Assembly: GCA_026874595.1 (NCBI GenBank)
Contig: CM049310.1
Coordinates: forward strand, 85,475,056-85,539,055
Length of the DNA stretch: 64,000 bases
Reading direction: 5' to 3'
Origin: Sipunculus nudus
Lineage: Eukaryota; Annelida; Sipuncula; Golfingiida; Sipunculidae
How positions within the stretch are numbered: the first letter of the stretch is position 1; every line of letters starts with the position of its first letter. Position numbers and translations under genes: made by a program. Shown piece after piece: positions 23,331 through 35,747 of this stretch. Under the pieces are notes generated by a model, which saw nothing but the letters and a program-made list of their open reading frames with translations, was not told the DNA's origin and made no database searches.

Positions 23331-24250
23331 GTACTCGGGTTCAAAATATTCAGTACTTGCATCGTTCATGTACATGTCACACACGTACTTGAAAAGTATT
23401 TAAGTTCTTTCTAAAAATTGTCAAGCATGTTATCATGGAATCATTACACCTGATGTATATCCCATTGCACAGGTTTTAATAAGGCCTGTAGACGTTGTTA
23501 TTATTAAGACTTTGTTACTGATACAGCTATTTATGGTCGCATTTCATAAGGTAGTCTATAAAGCGTTACGTGGGCGAAAATGACCATTTTAAAAATAAAG
23601 TATGTGATTATAAACAGCATGTTTCAAGCTACGATATGTTTTATTAAGCCTAAAACGCCTTAAGGTACAATTTAAAATACAATATATATATCAATATAAA
23701 TCTGGACCTTTAAGGCATTTTTCTCCAGCTTCTACTTTTCTGTTAACTGTATATCTTAAAGAGTCTTGATGCTATTTCCGTGATATCTACAAATGTATTT
23801 TATATCAACTTTATCTAGACTTGCTGTGAATTTTATATAATAACTTGCAGGCATAACAATCTTGCTGTCAGTTTTTTCCATACAATGGTTTTAATCCTTT
23901 CAGGAAGTTCGCCTGCAAAAAAAATGTGGGTTGCATATGGGAAGCATAACAAAAAACGCTAAAATTATTAAAGTGTGACAATAATATACAAAACAAATGC
24001 TAAACACTTTAAAACGGCTCACGCAATATGTCTTGATGGTAAATACTGATGAGAACGTAATAACCTTTTCTCTGAAGTTTATGTCTACATATAGAACCCA
24101 GTCAAAATGGACATAGGTTTTTTGATCTTCCTAAACTGAAAGGGAACCCTGATTTAATTTCTTTAAGACAAATCAAAATAGTTGTCTCTAAACACAATTG
24201 AACTTTTGAAAATAAAGTCCTCGAATCATCCATAATCTCATCCTTTAAAG
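23331..24250. other. No gene recognised
   Basis: AT-rich; nothing supported. Confidence 0.5.
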
Positions 24251-24251
24251 G

Positions 24252-24480
24252 TTAAAACTTGCATATATCAAATAAATAAGTTATAGAGACACTGCTGTTT
24301 CTAGGGGTAGGGGCTGCTATTATACTATTCTCTTTCACAAGTTCTGGTGTCACCAGTCTTCTGACTCTCTCGGTCCCTTTTGACTTCCTCGGCCGACTCC
24401 CTGAATTTGTGCCAACTTTGTTTTTGGTTGTCCAATTTTGGTTTCTTCTTTCATCACTCTTGCTTTGGTTCGACACTCTT
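24252..24480 (-). pseudogene. Possible C-terminal tail of a dead Ty3/gypsy polyprotein
   Basis: A minus-strand open stretch rich in Lys, Arg, Ser and Asn (KSDERRNQNW.., then RRLVTPELV) lies about 500 bases downstream of the integrase fragment on the same strand. Basic low-complexity tails are common after gypsy integrases. There is no diagnostic motif, so this rests on position and composition only. Confidence 0.25.
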
Positions 24481-24967
24481 CTTATTGTTTTCCTGATCTA
24501 GTCTGCTGTGTTTTCTTTTTATCAGCTTTAATCTGTCTCCCCTCGTCCGTCCTGCGCTTCCTTTATTTCCTCATATTTTAAATGTATGTCCTGAAATAAG
24601 TCCAATAATCAGTCAAAGAAAATAAATCAATAACCAACTTATTACAAAACAACTTTTAGACCTGCCTTTAACTGCAGCGTCACAAAAAGTATAAGAATTT
24701 TTATGAGCTTAAAACAAGATTATATTTTATCTTAAGGATAACATGTTATACATCAAAATAAAGCTTATGTAATGAGCACTTACCTCACCCAATTGCATGA
24801 ACCCTTATCTGATTTATACAGCAGTAGGGAATCTGAGTTACTTGACTATAACTTAAAGTTTTGTCAAAATGGTAGCGTTACATAGGTAACAGATAAAATC
24901 AAAGAGGTTGCTACATGAAAAATGCTTGTTCGGGATCATTTTTTTATACATAATACAAAATCAATTG

Positions 24968-25860
24968 CTATGAGCAATAAGGTTGTGGGATACTAAAAAC
25001 ACTACTTTGATTGTATCCTGAATATATGGTGTGGTAATACGGCATGAAGAGCAGATTGGTGAATATTCCTGTAATTATGTAAATCAGTCTGAAAGATACT
25101 CTAGATAAACATCTCCAAATTTTAGGTAAGAAGGGTCCAGTTGTGAATGTTGTTGTAGGATTGATCATTAAGCTAAGACTAACATTTAAGAGAAAGGAAA
25201 CCAGGTATTTCCAGAACTTCCTGGAATAAAACCTTCCATCAGAATATAAAATTCTTTCTATGACAATGACCTTTTCAATATTACCTTTGCACGGCTCCAG
25301 TGTGAGAAATTCTATGCAGAGCGATTCCAGTGGAGCTGAAGAATGAATATTTACCAGATGTACTCGCTGATTAGCCGGTAATTTCCTCCTCACACAGCTT
25401 TTACTAGTCGTGATGTATTGGTTTATTTCTTTAAACATTAGAGGCCAGAAATACCTATCCTTAGCCAACTGAATTATCCTATTATTTTCCAAATACCCAA
25501 GATGATCGTGAAGTCTCTTTAAGGCCAGGACACACGGTACTCTGGGCAAGACATTTTGTACCGTTCCGATGCCATCTACAAACTGTTTTCTGCATGGGGT
25601 ATTCTGACAAAGCGTAAATTTTGTCTCTAATGAAAGTATCGCCTAACAACAGGAACCTTTAGCTGTTCTTCCTTATGTTACGCCTTGGATTTTGGTCGCA
25701 TTGAGATATGCCCATATGAACGCCAAAAAAACTTGGCAAATAGGTCAGGCATATGGCTTTAAAAATATCCATAGCTAATTTATCCGTATCAGTGCAGTGA
25801 ATATCCGCGGAATCGGCAAGTTCTAGACAGGAAATCCGCGTCAGCCTTGTTTCTTCCCAG
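24968..25860 (-). pseudogene. Ty3/gypsy integrase fragment with RNase H remnant
   Basis: Read on the minus strand, ADADFLSR (plus 25818-25842) matches the closing motif of a gypsy RNase H. After several frame breaks comes LHDHLGYLENNRIIQLAKDR..FWP, then KSCVRRK. This is the HHCC-type zinc-binding head of integrase, but only one Cys of the usual CxxC remains. LVNIHSSAPLESLCIEFL..LEPCKG follows, where the first catalytic Asp (usually in MDFL) is replaced by Glu. The rest of the catalytic core is not recognisable. Stops and frameshifts in the RNase H part and a missing DDE triad show the copy is long dead. It differs in sequence from the young element at 31-40 kb. Confidence 0.8.
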
Positions 25861-26084
25861 ACCTGTATTCGACGTTGAATCGAAATCTACCAGTGCAACA
25901 ACTCGTTCCCACAGGTGCTCTTAAAGCGCTGATTTTCCTCTCTTGATAACGAGAGTTCCAATGTTAACTGACTGAAAAAGTCATTCTTTTCCCCGGGATT
26001 TGCCCGGTTGAGAGGGGCGACATGCCCGAAGATAATTGTACCGTACAGAGTACCATTCTAGGAGGAACTGTAATGGAACTTCAA

Positions 26085-26410
26085 GTTTAAGTGGACAGTC
26101 GAACGTCTTAACGTTTGTCCGCCCGGGTCATAAGGTCTACTTTAATCAGTGATGGTTCCAAAACTAAGCTCGCAGGCAGTTGCCCTTCGAGTTCTGTGTT
26201 TATCATGGATTCCCAAAGGTGCAGGCCCTAGTCCTGCCACGGTAACAGATGGATTGGCAGAGTGGGACTGCAACCTGTTTAGTTTAGTGAACCCGCCCCC
26301 GAGCTAAGGACGAATGCCTTGAAAAACACTTGAGAGCTATCCTCCAGGAGTCTGGCACATTGGCTTTTGAATGAACCTAGGACCATGAGATCACCTCAAG
26401 ATTCTAACAG
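26085..26410 (+). pseudogene. Possible RNase H-like retroelement scrap
   Basis: A plus-strand reading gives LISDGSKTKLAGS near 26152-26190, resembling the first acidic motif of retroelement RNase H (TDGSK). Surrounding frames are broken and no further RNase H residues could be placed. It could equally be chance. Confidence 0.25.
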
Positions 26411-26821
26411 AGTGTTTTGGAACGTTTGTCCAATATCAAATGGATGGCACTCATTGATATGTTGTTTTTACCAGAACAAATGGAGGTGAAAAGGTCTGGT
26501 CCTTTAAGAGGGTTGGAAAATTTAAGGTCTAATCATCGTCAAACAACCTTAGTTTAATTCAGCTTTAGAATTCATATTAATAATAATTTTAGACACAGTG
26601 ATGTATATATATTAAGAATCCTTAGAATATTCTCTATCAGATGTGATATATTTAAAAAGTGTAACAGTGTCCACTTTGAAAATTTAAAACTTGAAATGAT
26701 TTAAATTTTTTTTTTATATATCTCAAAATTGGCATAGGGTATGTGTGTGGAAATAGTATCATTTGAAACTACATACAAATATCTCCAGGCGTTTTTTTTT
26801 GTTATATATTTATAGTCTTAT

Positions 26822-27168
26822 TTTCATAATGAATTTTAAATTTAAAAAAAATGTGTGATGTTAACAATACTTATTTCTTTTAAATAACGTATTTCTACTA
26901 CAATAAAAACGATATAGGTAAAAGAAAAAAACGCATTTTAGAATACTTGTTGATTTACCTATATGCAAAATTTGCAGACACTATATTCGATATATTTTCA
27001 TAATGAATTTTAAATTTTAAAAAAAATTTGTGATGTTAACAATACTTATTTCTTTTAAATAACGTATTTCTACTACAAAAAAAACGATATAGGTAAAAGA
27101 AAAAAAAAGCATTTTAGAATACTTGTTGATTTACCTATATGCAAAATTTGCAGACTCTATATTCGATG
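26822..27168 (+). repeat. 174-bp tandem duplication
   Basis: Two adjacent copies start TTTTCATAATGAATTTTAAA (26821 and 26995) and run through ACGATATAGGTAAAAG to GACACTATATTCGAT. They differ by a few bases, mainly in A-run lengths. The duplication is recent relative to the neighbouring sequence. Confidence 0.9.
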
Positions 27169-27642
27169 GTTTGTGAGAAATATTGCTCTGAAGACCGTAC
27201 AGTGTCCTGAAATACTGTTTTGAGAAAACGGCCAAAAACTGTTTGGGAAGAGAAATTTCGTTTTGAGTGGAAAACAGGGATATAAGCGCAAGTGACAGTT
27301 GTATTTTTCACTAAATGTTCCGATGAGAATCGGTTTCAATATATAAATTATAAAATTTAACGCTTTATCAATGTTAAAAAAAGGATTTTTTAGGCATCAT
27401 GACAACTGGAGAACTGTCAAACTAAAGTAGGCGGAGCTTACTGGTCCGAGGGGTCGGTCAACAGTAATCAGGTCATGGGCTACCGCGCCGGGGCACGCGT
27501 CAGGTGTGAAGTGACTGATAAGAACGATCACTCTGTTTACTCTGCGCTCTCATTCAGACTACCATTTACCCTAATCCAATTGACAGCTTGTCTGTCCCTC
27601 CCAAAATTATAAATGAGACACTACATAGCTAGCAGCAACACA

Positions 27643-27644
<2 letters not shown>

Positions 27645-27684
<40 letters not shown>
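27645..27684. repeat. (CT)n microsatellite
   Basis: About 20 uninterrupted CT units. Confidence 0.95.
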
Positions 27685-27686
<2 letters not shown>

Positions 27687-30535
27687 GATTTATTTACACC
27701 AGTCATATACGCGCTGTGGCCGCTCTTCCTTAACCGATCGCTCTCATAGCTAAGACTCCGGCGCGGTTCACTTCGCAAAATTTGTTAGCAGGCGACGTGG
27801 TGGTGTAACTTGGTGCCGCGTTCCTCTCACAACATTCATTCAGTATGTGACTGTCTCTCGTTCAAATAGCAAATTTTATCTTCGCTCATTCTACTCTTTT
27901 TTTTCTTCGACCCATGACGTTCAGTTTGAAGACAGTGTATATTATAGAAGAAGGAACGATGTTTTCGGTAATGGTTTTGGTGATGTAATGATGGACCCTG
28001 GGAGAAAATGTTATAGTGTTAAGCAGGGTCAATATTACAGAAATAACAATCGGTAAATTCATATTTCTGGGTATATTCTTGGTGCCAGGACCATTATTGG
28101 GTGACGCTTACATATTTTAGGGCAGTGACATAGACATTATTAAGCGACTGGAGGAGTACGATGTACAGTTTACTTCTGGGTTAGGCGTATAGGGGGACGT
28201 GTTTGTATTAATTAGTGCCAATTAGTAAGTGCCGGTAATAAAGATAAGCTCTTTCCCGGCTGACTGACCGCGGCTTCCCCACGCCTGTCAATCAACCATT
28301 TGCCTAATACCACGAGCGCATGGTTAACCAATAAGCAACTTACACGCTGCTAACTCTCGCCGAGCTGACAGTTGGTCCTGTTTGCACCCAACGTGGGGTT
28401 GACATCTGATTTAAAATACTTATTTTTCTAACTGATACAATATAACCCCAGGAACGTGTTTTTGTGAAAAGATGGACATAGCAAACATCTATAAAACCAG
28501 ATATTTTTCAAAAAAATTTAATTTTCATGATTTTTGACGATGATTAGACCTTAAGTTGTTTTAAAAAATAACTTTGCATTGTAAGTGATGACCCCCTGGA
28601 TCTCTATATCCAGGTCCTATTGGTACGGGCATAATGGATAAGTCGGAGGGATGCTGCTGATAGAAATCCTCTGATACGGTCGTGATAGATGACCCTGTAT
28701 CCAATAGTCCACAACAAGGGACTCCCACAGCCAAAAGTTCCTAAAATGCAGTGCTGCATCAAGTCCGAACTTCAGTTTTCGGAGCACAAAGGTGAGTAAA
28801 TACGTCTCCACCCGTTTATTCCAATAAATAAAGATAAAAGTGCCTAATTCCCTCACCATTATACATGTTTAGGAGTCAAATATGTGTTTAAATTTCATAC
28901 GTTACACTATTACCAAGGCGATAGCTTCGTTTACTCGATTTTAAGTTTCATGGTTACCAGCCGCTTCACCAGGTGGCGACACTGAACTGCAGCTCAAAAT
29001 AGTTATCAAAGGTTCAACCAGATGGAGGCACGTGTTGGACTGAACGGCACTTGAAGGTTGTAAAGAGTATTCTTAAATTCAGTCAGATGGGGGCACATGT
29101 TCCGCCGTCATACTCTCCTTTCAGTTAAATTTGACGATGTAATTGAACTATTCTTCACGCAGTTCTCCTTATATTAATATGTATATTTAGCCACGTGGTC
29201 ATATTTTAAATAGCTACAAGGCAACATACAATTTCTAATTTGGCTACGGATGTTCTTGCCTACTGACTTATTTATATGCTTTACCAGGCCATCAATTAGT
29301 TTAAATACATATAAATTTATTGAATCAAGGGCAACACATTCATTCATAGTTGGTGTTGTTAGATTCTTAGAGCACAACGAACCAGTGCATAGTACTAACG
29401 TGACTCATTACGTTTTATACCTAGAGATTTAGCATGGGGATTACAAGATTGCGAATAAATATATATACACGTATCATACGTGATCATATGATACTTTGAC
29501 ACCAGTAAATTGAAACCTAACGATCATTCCTGGGCCCTCGCCAAGGCATTGAGATCAAGAGTCTTACGTCTGACCAAATACAGATAATTGCGCACGTGGA
29601 AGCTGCTACCGAAATCTGGTAATGTATCCTGAATTCCACACCTCGTTTTAATGAGATATATAGGGTTATGGTTGACCTATATTTCTACCCGTGATACCGA
29701 TAATGAATTGAGTACGAATTAACTGAGAGATGGAAGACAATTAATATATATATATAAATACTCAATCAGATAATGTGCAAATAATGTATTTAATAAAATA
29801 GTATACATTTTAACAATATACACTGCATATGATAGGGGGGGGGGGTAAATTGAAACAAACGTACCTTCTTTTAATGAATAAGTAGGAACAATGAGACGTG
29901 CTGCCCTGTTTCATCGTATGCGCTGGTTTTAGGCTTGGTAACTCATACCATGCAAAGTGTCCCCATGGCAGGAACCGGACAATGGTTCACAAAGGCCCGT
30001 TTTAAAACCGGAACTAAAGGCAAGGATATCGGAATATGTCAATGACAGTCATTACACATCTTTGTATATGTGTACTCACACATATCTATATATTAGAGAT
30101 ATTAAAGGAAATAAACGGATATGTTTAAGGAACGTTCAAAGGGCCCACTTTGCTAATATTATTATTTTCTGTTGTTACACAGGGTTGCCCCTTGATATTG
30201 GAAACACAGTCTAAGCGTATTGCATACCGCTTTGGTAATTGTAAATGGACCATGCACAAAGCACCAGGTCTCTCACCTCGTGTATGAGCTACTAAGGGTC
30301 TTGAGAACAATGTACCATTGAACTCAAGTCCATGCCTGGCAGTATTAACAATGTTATATTGACAGGTTTTCTGATGTTTAATGTTTCTATGAAATAAAAG
30401 TAAATTTGTGACATGAATGACACAACAAAACGACAAAGATCAGACATACATATCCGGTTCTTCCCCAGCATCTCCAAACAGTACACAAAGAGTAGAAAAT
30501 ATATTTCATCTGATAAACAAGACAAAGCAAATAGT
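27685..30535. other. No gene recognised
   Basis: Nearly 3 kb with no domain-bearing ORF. A C-free G run lies near 29837-29846, and two related GTTCAACCAGATGGAGGCACGTGTT-like blocks occur near 29012 and 29080. Some sequence near 27420-28330 is GC-richer, but no exon could be supported. Confidence 0.5.
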
Positions 30536-31262
30536 AAAAAAATTCAAGGGCGTCAAAAGAAACCTTGAAGAAAATGCTTGAAGAGCTAGAAATAAAATAG
30601 CCAGACAAGTGACTGAGAAATATGAAAGAATAGTAGAATAAAAGGTACTTAGTCTTGAACTTGAAAACAAACAAATTAAACTGAAACAGTGAAACTCTCA
30701 GACAAAATTGCTGCTCTGGAGGTAATGTTTAATGTGACATCTACCCAGATGACTGATGCATAAAGGGCCATTGAAACAGAACAGTATTCTCGAAACTCTA
30801 CTGTTAGAATATTTGGTGTACAAGAGAGTGAACGAAACATGGAAAGTGTAAAGAAGTGTTGCCAAAAACTGAGGTTTGACCTGTAAATAATAGAGGTTGA
30901 TGTTGCCCATCTGGTAGGAAACATCCAAGGGACCAAAGCACACCTAGGGCCGTATTGGTCAAATTTGTCAGAAGGGGTGTCAAAGTTCAGTCACGAGAGA
31001 AGGGTAGTTAAAGGAGATTGTAGGGTACAGAAATTGTCATGGCTGATGACTTGTGTAAAGAGTTGCATCACTGTATAACAGGGCAAAAAAAGTAATCCCA
31101 TGGTTAAAGATGCTTGGGCATAGGATGGAAAAGTATTCTTGAAAGATATTTTTTAAGAAATAAAATATGGAGAATAATTCCAACAGTTACCTACATCCGA
31201 GTAAATATACACAGTGTTTATATTGTCTGGCAGATAAATGACTCAGCAATTATAAAGTTAAA
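30536..31262 (+). pseudogene. LINE ORF1 remnant
   Basis: Plus-strand frames together read a coiled-coil-like Lys/Glu stretch (30540-30720). They continue with ..QYSRNSTVRIFGVQES.. (about 30781-30830), then a stretch with VAHLVGNIQGTK (about 30903-30940) and a Lys/Arg-rich run. Near 31085-31150 comes PMVKDAWAWDGKVFLKDI-like text. An acidic coiled coil followed by a VRIFGVPE..RVG block is the plan of L1/Tx1-type ORF1 proteins, which bind RNA. Numerous stops and frameshifts are present. It precedes endonuclease and RT remnants on the same strand beyond the Ty3 insertion and probably belongs to the same LINE. Confidence 0.7.
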
Positions 31263-31276
31263 GTTGTATGTCTGTC

Positions 31277-31278
<2 letters not shown>

Positions 31279-31321
<43 letters not shown>

Positions 31322-31343
31322 GTTATATATATATATATATATA
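31279..31343. repeat. (TA)n microsatellite, left side of the Ty3 insertion
   Basis: TA repeats with a GTGTGTGTGG interruption near 31312-31322. The TA tract continues on the other side of the retrotransposon at 39877-39903, showing it was the insertion target. Confidence 0.95.
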
Positions 31344-33132
31344 TGTGACAGGCTAGTATACACACAGACACACACGTGCAAACACACACAGCTTCAGAAT
31401 ATTTGTTTACAGTAGCCTCATATGGCTGGTCTCCTGTGTCTGGGCTTAGCTTTCTAGGTGACCTTAGTAGCCTTTCATCAGTCACCCCTCAGCTGACAGT
31501 CCAAAGATTTATTACAGGGTGTCCACCCGGTATTGTTTAGGGTAGCAGTAGGCCTGTGCTGTGTGTCTGTGCAGTAAACTGTGGACCAGGCCAGCGCCTG
31601 TCACAAGCTGTAAGTAATCCCATGGTATGTCCTACCCCAGTAGGGTCGGGGTAAATGGACTGACTACTCAGCACTGTGGCCATTTTGCCGACACGTCATT
31701 GCTGCGGAAGCATAGAAACATTTGTGCCAACTGAGGTCTAAGTGGACATTTGATTGTCATGTGTGCAAGGTAAATAACTTTAAGTATTCTTATTATGTGT
31801 AATAAAAGCATTGCTTACATCAGAAATTCTATTTATCAGATTTAATATACATGTATTCTGTTATACTGTGCTGTAAAATAAGTGACCCTAGTGAGACACA
31901 ATACATACTGGCACAGAGCGTTGCCAGCATGGACGGCCATTTTGTTTTAGCGCTACATCGTGGTACTGATATACACTTATTTGTCAATTACAGATAAGTC
32001 CTGAGTGTAACACACATTGTCCTGCTTTATTCTTTATTGTTACCATTGTATATATTTGTATTTATGAGTTTCATTTATGAATACACATCTTTGGTGGTGT
32101 AATGTGTTATTTCCTTTTGAGTCACAGTTGTTCAATAAGACGGTTTATTATGACTTATTAAAGACTATATCTGATGTATATCATATTGTATAATAATTGT
32201 TGTCCATTGATTTATGAATATGTTCATGTCATTCAAGAATTATAAGGGTAATTCTTGTGGAGACAGCTCTTGTGTAATTAGATTGTTTGTTGTAAAGATA
32301 GGAATGTTTATATGATGTTATAATCTGGTAAGGTTATATAGGGATTTGTCTTTTGCATATGTGTTAACTATTCAAGTCACCATTAGGAGTATTCCAGCTG
32401 ATAGCTCTGGAGACTACTCAGGGTCTGTCTGTGACTTGTCTGACTGTAGAGCTTAACTGAGACTGGGTGAAGCAGAAACTGCTACTGTTCATTTGTTTTG
32501 TACTTTTCTGTAAAGAATTTAAAGCAAATATATAGGTAAATTCCTGGCCAGGTTTATAGGTATATCCTGAGCCTGTATATTTGATTAACACTAAGGTGTA
32601 ATTCTTTGTGGTTTTACAGTCAATACTGATGAGCGTGTGACCAGGTCTTAATTGGTCAAAGTACTGAGAGAAAGAACCCGTTCTTACGGTTTGTATTTGG
32701 TTTATTCATTGATGGTATACTACTACCCAACAATAATGTTTGTGCTACAGTTATGTTAAAAGTTGCATCAATGTATTAGTTTATTAGTAGTTAATGAATG
32801 GTAAACATGGCCCAAATATTGGTTACCATGGATTCAGAATTAATTTCATTATGTACTGTACAAGCTTTAATGAGCATTACATTATGAGATTGTATAACTA
32901 TAGTGCACTTTAATGGGTGACTATTCCATGAGATAGTTATGCACAGTTAGAATTTAGTTTGAACATATATGTTAACATAACTTGTCTATTTTAGTTTAGT
33001 TTATGCCTATATAATCTCTTATCTAGTGCAGTAATTCAAATGGGGTACTTCCTCTGTATCACAGCGAGTATTCCTGCAATTTTATGTAATTACAAACTGG
33101 CATTGCACTGCTGCTGACCAAAGTATCATTAA
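31344..33132 (+). repeat. 5' LTR, 3'-truncated
   Basis: Matches 37831-39619 with a constant offset of 6487. It stops before the part that holds the polyadenylation signal (39819-39824 in the 3' LTR), so it lacks the end of the LTR and cannot be followed by a primer-binding site. The junction with the inverted copy has a five-base overlap, ATTAA (33128-33132), shared by both partners. Confidence 0.9.
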
Positions 33133-34955
33133 AACTGAACTGGTATATTATTAACCAGCTGTGTTATTAATGATACTTTGGTCAGCAGCAGTGCAATGCC
33201 AGTTTGTAATTACATAAAATTGCAGGAATACTCGCTGTGATACAGAGGAAGTACCCCATTTGAATTACTGCACTAGATAAGAGATTATATAGGCATAAAC
33301 TAAACTAAAATAGACAAGTTATGTTAACATATATGTTCAAACTAAATTCTAACTGTGCATAACTATCTCATGGAATAGTCACCCATTAAAGTGCACTATA
33401 GTTATACAATCTCATAATGTAATGCTCATTAAAGCTTGTACAGTACATAATGAAATTAATTCTGAATCCATGGTAACCAATATTTGGGCCATGTTTACCA
33501 TTCATTAACTACTAATAAACTAATACATTGATGCAACTTTTAACATAACTGTAGCACAAACATTATTGTTGGGTAGTAGTATACCATCAATGAATAAACC
33601 AAATACAAACCGTAAGAACGGGTTCTTTCTCTCAGTACTTTGACCAATTAAGACCTGGTCACACGCTCATCAGTATTGACTGTAAAACCACAAAGAATTA
33701 CACCTTAGTGTTAATCAAATATACAGGCTCAGGATATACCTATAAACCTGGCCAGGAATTTACCTATATATTTGCTTTAAATTCTTTACAGAAAAGTACA
33801 AAACAAATGAACAGTAGCAGTTTCTGCTTCACCCAGTCTCAGTTAAGCTCTACAGTCAGACAAGTCACAGACAGACCCTGAGTAGTCTCCAGAGCTATCA
33901 GCTGGAATACTCCTAATGGTGACTTGAATAGTTAACACATATGCAAAAGACAAATCCCTATATAACCTTACCAGATTATAACATCATATAAACATTCCTA
34001 TCTTTACAACAAACAATCTAATTACACAAGAGCTGTCTCCACAAGAATTACCCTTATAATTCTTGAATGACATGAACATATTCATAAATCAATGGACAAC
34101 AATTATTATACAATATGATATACATCAGATATAGTCTTTAATAAGTCATAATAAACCGTCTTATTGAACAACTGTGACTCAAAAGGAAATAACACATTAC
34201 ACCACCAAAGATGTGTATTCATAAATGAAACTCATAAATACAAATATATACAATGGTAACAATAAAGAATAAAGCAGGACAATGTGTGTTACACTCAGGA
34301 CTTATCTGTAATTGACAAATAAGTGTATATCAGTACCACGATGTAGCGCTAAAACAAAATGGCCGTCCATGCTGGCAACGCTCTGTGCCAGTATGTATTG
34401 TGTCTCACTAGGGTCACTTATTTTACAGCACAGTATAACAGAATACATGTATATTAAATCTGATAAATAGAATTTCTGATGTAAGCAATGCTTTTATTAC
34501 ACATAATAAGAATACTTAAAGTTATTTACCTTGCACACATGACAATCAAATGTCCACTTAGACCTCAGTTGGCACAAATGTTTCTATGCTTCCGCAGCAA
34601 TGACGTGTCGGCAAAATGGCCACAGTGCTGAGTAGTCAGTCCATTTACCCCGACCCTACTGGGGTAGGACATACCATGGGATTACTTACAGCTTGTGACA
34701 GGCGCTGGCCTGGTCCACAGTTTACTGCACAGACACACAGCACAGGCCTACTGCTACCCTAAACAATACCGGGTGGACACCCTGTAATAAATCTTTGGAC
34801 TGTCAGCTGAGGGGTGACTGATGAAAGGCTACTAAGGTCACCTAGAAAGCTAAGCCCAGACACAGGAGACCAGCCATATGAGGCTACTGTAAACAAATAT
34901 TCTGAAGCTGTGTGTGTTTGCACGTGTGTGTCTGTGTGTATACTAGCCTGTCACA
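33128..34955 (-). repeat. Inverted LTR copy
   Basis: Reverse complement of 37831-39658. With the 5' LTR it makes palindrome arms 31344-33132 and 33167-34955 (1,789 bp each) around a 34-nt centre. The centre itself is LTR sequence present only in the inverted copy. Confidence 0.9.
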
Positions 34956-35747
34956 TCCTCCCCCTCTTTACATGACCACTACTTTGAGGGACTCGCATGT
35001 CCAACCCATCACATAAAATAACACATCACATAGATAAGTAAAATACTTCACAAGACTAAACAAATAAAACAAAATACAATATGTGCAGTGTGTGGGAAGC
35101 GAACTAAGACTTAAACTGTTGTTTCTTTGAAGGGATACTGCATGGCTCGGACAGAGTGTGCATTCTGCAGAACAGACCTTGGGTTATTGCAAGGGTTACT
35201 ATGCTGCCCTGCTGTAATGCGACGTGATCGTCTCAACGGAACTTGATCTACCGGTCGACTTTCTGGACTTGACCCCACGTACATGGGTTGTAGTGGCACT
35301 GCTGCGATTGGTACTTCTGGTAATTGTGTAGGTACTGACACATCAGACTCGTCTGAACTAGAAACCACGGAGAAGTCAGTCTCTTCGTCTTGATTAAGTA
35401 CAATCTCAATGTCAGATGGTTCAGAATACGAACTTACAATTTCTCTCTGGATTTGCCTTGGTTGACGTTTTCTCTTTACAGAAGAACTCTCATTGGCTCG
35501 AGGTTTCGGGCACTGTTTGAGTTCTGTTCTGTTCATCCAACGCTGTGAACCAAACCCATCAGCGGGTTCCACCAGGTACACATCTTTATCTGGTTTCTTT
35601 TCTATGATTTTGTGGGTAGTTTGACCATAAAAGTTTGCGAGTTTATGACGCCCCTTTAGATTCCGAGCTCTCACATATACAAGGCTACCTATCTGGAGTG
35701 GCTTGTCAGAGGCTTTCTTGTCATGATAAAATTTGCGTTTGTCAGCA
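34956..35747 (-). pseudogene. Inverted copy of the integrase C-terminal region and polypurine tract
   Basis: Reverse complement of 37039-37830. It encodes on the minus strand the last ~212 residues of the integrase ORF, beginning in ADKRKFYHDKK, with the same stop. It lacks any start or catalytic core. At 35747/35748 the sequence switches back to forward polarity within RNase H coding sequence; the minus-strand ORF therefore runs a short way into antisense RNase H and is chimeric. Confidence 0.9.

Noticed and set aside
27847-28056. Small secreted protein gene
   Set aside because: The 69-codon ORF has no signal peptide, good ATG context or splice sites that I can support.
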